Assembly: GCA_007136055.1 (NCBI GenBank)
Contig: SLHT01000293.1
Span: forward strand, 1-5,934
DNA length: 5,934 nucleotides
Reading direction: 5' to 3'
Source of the DNA: Syntrophomonadaceae bacterium
GTDB taxonomy: Bacteria; Bacillota; Dethiobacteria; DTU022
Position numbers and translations under genes: made by a program. Position 1 is the stretch's first letter, and each line of letters starts with the position of its first letter. The notes beneath the pieces are model-generated. The model worked only from the letters and a program-made list of their open reading frames with translations, ran no database searches and was not told the DNA's origin. Shown here piece by piece: positions 1 to 4,714 of the stretch.

Positions 1-260
1 ACAAATGGTTCGATATCATTACCAACCTCATTAGGTCTTGTTCTAAGAATTCCACTCCTGTTAACTGCTTGGCCAGCTTCATCGGCAACAGTCTTTAAGG
101 CTCCTAACAGAACCTTATCCTCCTCTATATCAGGGTCAAAAGGTATAACCTTATAATTACTTAAAGCTTCAATTACAAGATTAAAAGGAATGCTCTTTAC
201 CGGCTGTAACATTTGCTTGATTACGTTTTCTAGTTTGTTAGTATAATCAGCATTTTTCAT
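1..260 (-). CDS. Probable type II restriction endonuclease, N-terminal part (runs off window)
   Basis: This is the first 86 codons of a gene that continues past the left edge. It starts at ATG 260-258, with an AGGGGG ribosome binding site at about 276-271 and 10 nt spacing. An ATG slightly upstream stops after three codons, so this start is the best one. The gene lies 21 nt after the methyltransferase stop on the same strand, so the two are almost certainly co-transcribed. The visible part is hydrophilic and mostly helical. It ends with a run around residues 68-86 (NRSGILRTRPNEVGNDIEPF) whose N-E...D-I-E pattern resembles the glutamate-bearing helix that precedes the PD-(D/E)XK core in many restriction enzymes. 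The catalytic core itself lies outside the window. The endonuclease call rests mainly on its position after a solitary modification methylase. It could also be another methylase-associated protein. I do not recognise the specific family or recognition site. Confidence 0.55.
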   Translation of the reverse strand, partial: MKNADYTNKLENVIKQMLQPVKSIPFNLVIEALSNYKVIPFDPDIEEDKVLLGALKTVADEAGQAVNRSGILRTRPNEVGNDIEPF

Positions 261-281
261 TTAACCATCGCCCCCTAATAA

Positions 282-1538
282 TTATTTTTGAAAAAGCGCT
301 ATTCTGTTTGTATTGGTTCCAAAATTGTTATTCTTAACACCCCAGATGTTAGAGGTTTTCGTAAACTCTTGAAGATTTATAATTACACCAAGGCAGCTAA
401 ACCCAACTTCGGCACCTAAAGGTATTACATATTCTTCTAAATTGATTTTGCCATTCCTTACTTCACCAACTTCAAATGCTACCCAACCTCCAGGTTTAGT
501 CATGCGATACAGTTGCTTAAATACAGACCCCATTACAATTGACCACTCTTCAACCTTCTTGGACATGGTAATTTTCTGCTCTATAGCTTCAGTATCAATA
601 CTATTAAACCAACAACGTAACCAGTTGTCTTTGGAGTATTGAACAATATCTAAAAATGGTGGCGATGTTACAGTTAAGCTAACCGCATTATCTTTAATTT
701 CACCAGTCTCACGTGCATCCTTTTCTATGAACAAAGCTGTTTTTGCCGCTCCTCTCAGGTTTCTAAGCTCATCATCTTTTAGCTTATTTAACAATGTTGA
801 AGTTTTGCGTTTAATTATATTTTTCACATCCCGGTATTCGGGTTTTTGGTTTCTTTTAATATTTATTTTGATCTGGCTTTCTTGGGTAACGGCTTGATTC
901 GGTGGCAGAGTATAGACAGAAAAAAAACCGGTGGAGTGTCCAGTTAAACGATTTGTTGCAACCATTCTGATCCAATGGTCTATATCATCTTCCTGACCGG
1001 TATCACATCTTTCATTTAAGTATTGTTTTATCGATACTATTTCCGCTTCAGTTTCAGGGTGATAAAACATCGACAAATCAATATCAGCTTTGACACCCTT
1101 TAGCAAAGGGATTTCATCAATCCTTTTTTCAATATCAATAAAAGCTGGTATAGCTAATCTAGGTCGTGTGACTATTTTGCTTAAAGGATTTATATCATTA
1201 GAAATTACCTTTCTATCAAGTATACCTGCTTCAATAACAGTAGTTCCACGACCGCTGAAAGGATCATAAACCATATCACCTGGCTCGGTTAAAAGATTTA
1301 TAAAAAACCGAGGCAGTTGCGCTTTGAAGCAAGCTCTATAAGATATCTCGTGAATTGAAGATGACTTCCTTTGTTTTGAAGTCCAGTATTCATTTATATA
1401 TTTGTCAACTTTTACCCCATTTATATCAACTTGCTCAACTATAGTATCATTATCAGTAGGAAAGAGAGTTAGATTATCGTTCTCACTGAAGGTAAATCCC
1501 TTTAAGTAGTCTATTACCTTATCTGCATTAGCAATCAA
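282..1538 (-). CDS. DNA methyltransferase (N4-cytosine/N6-adenine amino type), type II modification enzyme
   Basis: The 418-residue protein would transfer a methyl group from S-adenosylmethionine to an exocyclic amino group in DNA, protecting host sites. A motif X-like helix lies at about residues 63-90. It is followed by the AdoMet-binding motif I DPFSGRGTT (92-100), then SNDINPLS (113-120, acidic motif II), and finally the catalytic motif IV TSPPF (291-295). TSPPF rather than DPPY suggests N4-cytosine, but this does not prove it. Motif I precedes motif IV by about 190 residues, which may contain the target-recognition region. The usual N4-cytosine order is IV then I. The C-terminus (FTKTSNIWGV, then GTNTNRI at 407-413) looks like a conserved closing motif of this methylase group. 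The start is TTG at 1538-1536: a TAA lies two codons upstream in frame, AAAGGAG sits at 1557-1551 (12 nt spacing), and the first in-frame ATG is codon 89, inside motif I. The partner gene follows 21 nt downstream. Confidence 0.88.
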   Translation of the reverse strand: MIANADKVIDYLKGFTFSENDNLTLFPTDNDTIVEQVDINGVKVDKYINEYWTSKQRKSSSIHEISYRACFKAQLPRFFINLLTEPGDMVYDPFSGRGTTVIEAGILDRKVISNDINPLSKIVTRPRLAIPAFIDIEKRIDEIPLLKGVKADIDLSMFYHPETEAEIVSIKQYLNERCDTGQEDDIDHWIRMVATNRLTGHSTGFFSVYTLPPNQAVTQESQIKINIKRNQKPEYRDVKNIIKRKTSTLLNKLKDDELRNLRGAAKTALFIEKDARETGEIKDNAVSLTVTSPPFLDIVQYSKDNWLRCWFNSIDTEAIEQKITMSKKVEEWSIVMGSVFKQLYRMTKPGGWVAFEVGEVRNGKINLEEYVIPLGAEVGFSCLGVIINLQEFTKTSNIWGVKNNNFGTNTNRIALFQK

Positions 1539-1840
1539 TTCTTAATTTTGCTCCTTTCACTGAAATTGCTGTTACTATTCATTATCATTTGGAATTTAAA
1601 TAGACGTTTTGTTTGGCTTGCTATCCTATTGCTGAGCCAATGCTACAACAGAAACCTTTTTTAAAAGGGGAAACAGCTACCCCCTACTGTACCCAAACGA
1701 GGGTAGCCTCCCCGTCCATGTATTTTTCTGCCGGACTATGTAGTTTCTACTTGCCAAGCACAATAACAGCCAAAACATCCGGTATCAAGCAGAAATCTAT
1801 CCATATTGGCTTTCAGTCTTTCGCCCCCATGTATTTTGCT
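1539..1840. other. Intergenic region between spoVS and the methyltransferase, no clear gene
   Basis: These 302 bp hold the leader of the methyltransferase, including its AAAGGAG site at 1557-1551. They also hold a terminator-like hairpin (1667-1713, listed separately) and a short dyad TTGGCT/AGCCAA (1613-1618 and 1635-1640). The 11-mer CCATGTATTTT occurs twice in direct orientation (1716-1726 and 1827-1837). An open frame of 97 codons on the plus strand has no ribosome binding site and no recognisable protein, so I do not call it. On the minus strand, the spoVS frame stays open for about 35 codons after its TAG stop and contains a 22-codon ATG frame (1804-1736). It lacks a good ribosome binding site and is probably chance. 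I found no convincing -35/-10 pair for the methyltransferase. Confidence 0.5.
1663..1713 (-). terminator. Candidate intrinsic terminator downstream of spoVS
   Basis: On the minus strand the arms are GGGGA (1713-1709), then GCTACCC (1707-1701), pairing with GGGTAGC (1682-1676) and TCCCC (1671-1667). This gives 12 pairs with a 1-nt/4-nt internal loop and an 18-nt apical loop. It is followed by TTTT (1666-1663), then A-rich sequence, so the T tract is short. It lies about 130 nt after the spoVS stop and about 125 nt before the methyltransferase start, where it would insulate the two transcripts. It could also act as a leader structure of the methyltransferase. Confidence 0.45.
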
Positions 1841-2101
1841 CTACCTCTCCTCAACTTTCAGCCTGATGACTGTTTTCAACTCCCCATCAATTTCAAGATT
1901 AAGTAATGCAGGGATACAAATTAAATCGATTCCTTCTGAAATAAAAAAAGTCCGGGTAACAGATATAGCTTTAATTGCCTGGTTTAATGCACCAGCACCA
2001 ATTGTTCGCATTTCAGCCCTACCATCCTCTCGAATAGAACCTGCTAAAGCCCCTGCTACCTTGTGAAGATTTGATTTTGATGAAACTTTTAGTAAAGTCA
2101 T
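1841..2101 (-). CDS. spoVS: Stage V sporulation protein S
   Basis: This is a complete 86-residue SpoVS, the usual length for the family. Recognisable family blocks run through the whole protein: LKVSSKS near the N-terminus, VAGALAGSIRE (about 16-26), IGAGALNQAIKAI (about 34-46), the segment GIDLICIPALLNLEIDGE, and the C-terminal R-L-K-V-E. SpoVS is a small Alba-fold-like protein, presumed to bind nucleic acid, known from Bacillus subtilis. There it affects sporulation past stage V and is typically controlled by sigma-H. The start is ATG 2101-2099, preceded by AAAGGAGG (2122-2115, 13 nt spacing). It has about 300 bp of non-coding DNA on each side, so it looks monocistronic. I could not find a convincing sigma-H promoter by eye. 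This gene is the best evidence for an endospore-forming host, although homologues also occur in some non-sporulating bacteria such as Thermus/Deinococcus relatives. Confidence 0.96.
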   Translation of the reverse strand: MTLLKVSSKSNLHKVAGALAGSIREDGRAEMRTIGAGALNQAIKAISVTRTFFISEGIDLICIPALLNLEIDGELKTVIRLKVEER

Positions 2102-2312
2102 TACTGCAGGTAATCCTCCTTTGATTTGTGCAACGTTATGCTCGATATTTTTCTACAAACAAAGCAACTACATTTACATATACTGGTTTACGTCAATTTC
2201 AATATCTTCTACTAAGTTGTTCTATTGTTATATCTAGCCTCACCCTTTCCTTCTGCTCATTATCAGCCATTCTTCGTGTCCATCAGCCCGGGGTAAGGCT
2301 TGGTTCTTCCAT

Positions 2313-2324
2313 GCTATTAATAGC
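2313..2324. promoter_or_regulatory. Perfect 12-bp palindrome, possible operator
   Basis: GCTATTAATAGC is exactly self-complementary. It sits in the gene-poor stretch between the membrane-protein gene and spoVS, about 210 bp upstream of the spoVS start. No partner regulator is visible in the window, so a binding role is a guess. A 12-bp palindrome can also arise by chance in AT-rich DNA. Confidence 0.2.
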
Positions 2325-2360
2325 TAATCAGAAATATATCTAATATTGAATGGTGCTATG

Positions 2361-2375
2361 ACCCCAAACCGTCCC
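2361..2375 (-). repeat. REP-like half-site just after the membrane-protein stop
   Basis: On the minus strand this reads GGGACGGTTTGGGGT. It matches 13 of 15 bases of the plus-strand GGGACAATTTGGGGT at 4216-4230, and shares the 9-mer GGGACGGTT with the hairpin at 4352-4380. It begins about 22 nt after the stop codon of the upstream gene, a typical place for REP-type repeats. No complementary arm is seen here, so it looks like half of, or a degenerate copy of, the element family described at 4211-4380. Confidence 0.5.
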
Positions 2376-2396
2376 TCCGTGCTTTTTGTCGAAAAG

Positions 2397-4064
2397 TTAC
2401 CATAGTTGCTCGGTTTTATCAATATTATCTACAATAATATCATAGTATTTTTTATTTTTGATTTCTTTTAAAAGTTTACGAGCTTCATCTGTGTATGCTA
2501 AGAATTTTTCATTCGATTTTACCTTCATTCTCATGAACCATATTTCCTTGACCCAAGGACCGATATAGATTGTATAAGGATTCCATTTAAAAATTGTTTG
2601 CCTTTCCTTCACCTCCCTGTTTTCGTAGATGATAATGACGGCTTCCGCAAGATTTACCAAAATATCTGACATGTACTTATTCTCATGTTTTAAATAATCC
2701 TTTTGCTCGTAAATATACCTCAAAGGGAAATGTGTTTCAAAGAGACAGTTCATACGGATTAAACATCTCGTTTTTGCTAGAAGGTGTAAATTGGCGATTA
2801 CCAAATCTTTTTGTATACTCGCGAAGGCTAAACTAAATAGTCCGCCAGTAATCAAGCTAAAAATAATACCTCCAATTATATTATAAAAGAAAGGATTATC
2901 GAAATGCCAGTTAAACATTGAATAATCGAACATTAAAATAAGCACTGAAATGAGCAGGACAATAGTCGACAAAGATTCTCGCTTTTTAAGTCTTATAACC
3001 ATGAGCAACCGCTTTGGAGACAAGGTTTTTGGTATGCCCACATCGAACACGGCAAGGAATAGAAAACTGGCAGTAAAACAAACAGCAAAGATGTACCAGT
3101 CAATAGCCGGATGGATACCGAAAGGCAATATCCAGGCAAAAGGCCCTTCAGAGAAAAAAAACCTGAATACACTTATTAATGCATAGACTACATAGATAGG
3201 AATACCAGATATTAACAGCATAACAACAAATGAAAGAGAAACTTCGACAAGTTTCAAAAATGATAGAATAATTGCACCCATCAGAACATAGTATGAGGGA
3301 GCTCCTTTTATCGGACTGCTGGATCTCGGTATAAAAAACAATAATGTTGTGGTAATACCGATATAGTACCAAATTAGGACAAGCAATGGTTCACCCTTTT
3401 CAATCCCCCAGTACTCACCGCCCAATAAAGCAATAATATATCCGATCACAAAACCGATTATCCCAGCTAAGAAGATAATCGTATGGAAATTCCAATTTTC
3501 ATCCTCCAGTTTTCTATATAACTTTAATGCCTTTTCAGCGTTTACCATTTCAGCATCAGATGCCTGCTTATAATTATCCATATTAATTAACAGTGTGGTA
3601 CTACAAATAGGCTCAAATGCCTGTTCTGCTTTTGCTATTTCAACTTCAGGCGACTGCTCATGTTGTTCCATATTTACTTCAGGCATATTTTTATGGGTGA
3701 GCTCAACTTTTTCCCATATCTGAACGTAGTAACCTAAATAAAAACCTACTATATCTCCTATTTGGGGTTTACCTATAATTCCTACATCCCCACCATAGGA
3801 ACAAATACGATCCACAATTTCGTCTTGTTTGTAAACCTCTATACTGCAAACAACTCCTTTAGTAACTTGGACTTTGATGCATTGTCCGGTTCTAAATCCT
3901 GTGGGGTTATCCGGTTCATATCCGCCGTGTCCGGTGCCCTCATCTAGGTAATAGCTATCCATAACGATACCAATACCTGAATACCTGCCGTATATAAGCT
4001 CACCATCGAACCCGTTATTTTCCTTAAAATTAGCAGTAGCCTCTTTTTCATGTTCATTCAACAC
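2397..4064 (-). CDS. Multi-pass membrane protein of unknown function
   Basis: I do not recognise this 555-residue protein. Residues about 20-120 form a soluble, probably beta-rich domain with many Gly, Tyr and Val (GELIYGRYSGIGIV, later GDIVGFYLGYYVQIW). Residues 130-180 form a hydrophilic linker holding two copies of a 21-residue repeat. About seven hydrophobic segments follow: near 194-215, 226-246, 258-276, 278-300, 323-342, 366-379 and 393-417. The last about 135 residues are charged and mostly helical. There is no signal peptide, so the N-terminal domain is likely cytoplasmic. The start is GTG 4064-4062: an in-frame TGA lies three codons upstream, with AGGGTG at 4077-4072 (7 nt spacing); the next codon, TTG, is an alternative. 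No same-strand gene lies close upstream, and a dyad with TATAAT-like sequences sits 65-90 bp before the start. It could be a sensor, transporter-like or defence effector protein; nothing in the sequence decides this. Confidence 0.85.
   Translation of the reverse strand: MLNEHEKEATANFKENNGFDGELIYGRYSGIGIVMDSYYLDEGTGHGGYEPDNPTGFRTGQCIKVQVTKGVVCSIEVYKQDEIVDRICSYGGDVGIIGKPQIGDIVGFYLGYYVQIWEKVELTHKNMPEVNMEQHEQSPEVEIAKAEQAFEPICSTTLLINMDNYKQASDAEMVNAEKALKLYRKLEDENWNFHTIIFLAGIIGFVIGYIIALLGGEYWGIEKGEPLLVLIWYYIGITTTLLFFIPRSSSPIKGAPSYYVLMGAIILSFLKLVEVSLSFVVMLLISGIPIYVVYALISVFRFFFSEGPFAWILPFGIHPAIDWYIFAVCFTASFLFLAVFDVGIPKTLSPKRLLMVIRLKKRESLSTIVLLISVLILMFDYSMFNWHFDNPFFYNIIGGIIFSLITGGLFSLAFASIQKDLVIANLHLLAKTRCLIRMNCLFETHFPLRYIYEQKDYLKHENKYMSDILVNLAEAVIIIYENREVKERQTIFKWNPYTIYIGPWVKEIWFMRMKVKSNEKFLAYTDEARKLLKEIKNKKYYDIIVDNIDKTEQLW
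3525..3677 (-). repeat. Internal duplication with 30-codon period in the membrane-protein gene
   Basis: Residues 130-150 and 160-180 of the membrane protein align without gaps: N-M-E/D, then Q at repeat position 8, then E at 13, then A-E-Q/K-A followed by F or L. The two copies lie at 3677-3615 and 3587-3525, exactly 90 bp apart. By eye the DNA is still roughly 70% alike, so the duplication is visible at nucleotide level too. It lengthens the linker between the soluble domain and the first membrane segment. Confidence 0.65.
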
Positions 4065-4128
4065 GATGCATCACCCTATTCATTTATGCGATAGAAAAAA
4101 CCCGCAATATTTTTCGGTTCAGTGCAGT

Positions 4129-4156
4129 TATGAAATTATAGATATTATATTTCATA
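4129..4156. promoter_or_regulatory. 8-bp inverted repeat, possible operator/promoter of the membrane-protein gene
   Basis: TATGAAAT (4129-4136) and ATTTCATA (4149-4156) are perfect inverted repeats with centres 20 bp apart, two helical turns, as expected for a dimeric regulator. Two minus-strand TATAAT sequences lie within or across the dyad (4140-4135 and 4149-4144) and could serve as -10 boxes. No good -35 box lies 16-18 bp upstream of either. The position, 65-90 bp before the GTG start, fits a regulated promoter. The region is very AT-rich, so chance is a real alternative. Confidence 0.3.
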
Positions 4157-4210
4157 TAAGGCAGGTTATTAGCATAGTTCATGGGAATATGTATGAGAAG
4201 AATTGAATGC

Positions 4211-4242
4211 AAAAAGGGACAATTTGGGGTGACCCCCTTTTT
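4211..4242. repeat. Hairpin repeat, inner end of the miniature element (terminator-like)
   Basis: AAAAAGGG (4211-4218) can pair with CCCTTTTT (4235-4242). Alternatively, GGGG (4226-4229) pairs with CCCC (4233-4236) around a TGA loop. Because the sequence ends in T runs on both strands, it could act as a two-way terminator. Its GGGACAATTTGGGGT core is a near copy, inverted, of the half-site at 2361-2375. The TAA of the transposase remnant overlaps its edge. Confidence 0.55.
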
Positions 4243-4309
4243 AATTGATACTACGAGGAACTAAATGATAAATGCATGCGCAACTTTTCTTCCTGACACT
4301 TCTTTTCAT
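4241..4309 (-). pseudogene. N-terminal remnant of an IS200-like (Y1) transposase
   Basis: Twenty-two codons from ATG 4309-4307, with AAGGG 7 nt upstream, encode MKRSVRKKSCACIYHLVPRS-IN and then stop. This matches by eye the characteristic start of REP-associated/IS200-like transposases: an R-x-A-R-K-K-S stretch, then G-I-Y-H, then L-R-G-I-N. Here some conserved positions have changed (Gly to Cys before I-Y-H, Leu to Pro and Gly to Ser before I-N). The reading frame runs straight into the hairpin at 4211-4242, so everything downstream, including the catalytic residues, has been deleted. It cannot be active. The frame is also open upstream into the DUF4268 remnant through the hairpin, which is why a longer 72-codon frame appears here; that longer product is an artefact of the insertion. 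Confidence 0.6.
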
Positions 4310-4351
4310 AGAGTTACCCTTCATGAGTGAAATATAATGAAGTTGCTGATA

Positions 4352-4380
4352 CAACACAAAAGAACCGTCCCTTTGTGTTG
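4352..4380. repeat. REP hairpin, outer end of the miniature element
   Basis: CAACACAAA (4352-4360) and TTTGTGTTG (4372-4380) are perfect 9-bp inverted arms around the 11-nt loop AGAACCGTCCC. On the minus strand the loop reads GGGACGGTTCT. From memory, this palindrome class is dispersed in Clostridia genomes and found next to Y1 transposase genes. The transposase remnant starts 43 nt away, and the disrupted DUF4268 frame ends exactly at its other edge. Confidence 0.75.
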
Positions 4381-4579
4381 AAGCTACTAGGTCAAGTCTT
4401 TCTTTTGTATCACTAAAGCCACTAAACTCTTTTTGTATGATAAGCAGCTCTTCACCCAAAGCCTCAGGATTATTAGCAAGCCATTCTTGAAGATGTTCTT
4501 TTTCTTTAAACCCAAGTTCTGCAAAGGTTTTTTAAGGGATTTTAGAGATAAGATTTGTATTTTTATTGATAAGATACAT
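4381..4579 (-). pseudogene. DUF4268-family nuclease-like protein, 5' remnant
   Basis: The gene starts properly, with ATG 4579-4577 and AAGAGGTG at 4594-4587 (7 nt spacing). It encodes MYLINKNTN...KIP and then a TAA (4534-4532) at codon 16, where the family normally continues with E-K-T-F. A single GAA-to-TAA change would explain it. The frame then continues with typical family sequence: FAELGFKEKEHLQEW, NPEALGEELLIIQKEF and ERLDLVA. At codon 66 it meets the REP hairpin and is lost. In DUF4268 relatives, as I recall them, the Asp in R-L-D-L is followed by an E-N-K motif of a restriction-enzyme-like fold; that second motif and the rest are absent. No continuation is found beyond the insertion (4210-4065), so the 3' part has been deleted, not merely displaced. 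Confidence 0.75.
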
Positions 4580-4714
4580 TGAATCGCACCTCTTTAAGTT
4601 ACCTAAAAGCCATACTTAACTATAGGCACCCCTATTTTCCTCAAGATAAGATAAAGCCTGATTATACGTAATTTTAAAAAATATCTTATTCGATTCTTAT
4701 TTGCTTAAGTACTG

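Larger units (their letters stand above)
2102..2396. other. Region upstream of spoVS, no clear gene
   Basis: These 295 bp contain the spoVS ribosome binding site and must include its promoter. A minus-strand TTGACG near 2195-2190 resembles a -35 box, but no good -10 lies at the right distance. A 23-codon minus-strand frame (2270-2199; starts MADNEQKERV, ends LSRRY) is hydrophilic and reads like a protein fragment. It has no ribosome binding site and meets a second stop just after its first, so it may be a gene remnant. A perfect 12-bp palindrome GCTATTAATAGC lies at 2313-2324 and could be a protein-binding site. A REP-like half-site (2361-2375) is listed separately. The 71-codon plus-strand frame here shows no protein-like features. 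Confidence 0.45.
4211..4380 (-). mobile_element. Miniature, decayed REP-associated (IS200/Y1-type) transposase element
   Basis: A unit of about 170 bp is bounded by two hairpin repeats (4352-4380 and 4211-4242). Between them it keeps the first 22 codons of a Y1/REP-associated tyrosine transposase. Both ends carry a GGGAC-containing core, on opposite strands. The transposase body, including the HUH metal-binding motif and catalytic tyrosine, is gone, so the unit is non-autonomous, like a MITE left by internal deletion. It sits inside the DUF4268 pseudogene: the gene frame is family-like up to codon 66 and changes exactly at the outer hairpin. Known biology: these transposases are found with REP palindromes that they are thought to recognise. 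That this unit was mobilised as a piece is my inference. Confidence 0.6.

Noticed and set aside
1663..1720. A GEMM-type cyclic di-GMP riboswitch in the methyltransferase leader
   Set aside because: Some GGTAGC/GGGG elements are reminiscent, but the conserved core and tetraloop receptor arrangement is not present.
1716..1837. Direct repeat CCATGTATTTT as an attachment-site pair
   Set aside because: Eleven bases 111 bp apart with nothing mobile between them; chance in AT-rich DNA is likely.
1613..1906. Plus-strand open frame of 97 codons
   Set aside because: It overlaps the 3' end of spoVS on the other strand, has no ribosome binding site and its product has no protein-like pattern.
2170..2200. 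A TTGACG-type promoter or sigma-H promoter for spoVS
   Set aside because: No acceptable -10 (TATAAT-like or GAAT) lies at the proper spacing from TTGACG or from an AGGA-like box.
4094..4119. A minus-strand AACCG...CGGGTT hairpin followed by six T's, possible terminator
   Set aside because: The stem is only four to five pairs with a bulge, too weak to list as a terminator.
4084..4182. A 32-codon minus-strand frame before the membrane-protein gene
   Set aside because: It has no ribosome binding site, an AT-driven composition and no resemblance to the missing DUF4268 part.
4241..4459. A 72-codon minus-strand frame starting within the DUF4268 remnant
   Set aside because: It is a chance fusion of the pseudogene, the REP hairpin and the transposase remnant; the true gene start is upstream at 4579.
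4620..4695. ATAAGAT/ATCTTAT inverted repeat as the terminator of the PD-(D/E)XK gene
   Set aside because: It is a seven-pair AT stem with a loop of about 30 nt and would not be stable.
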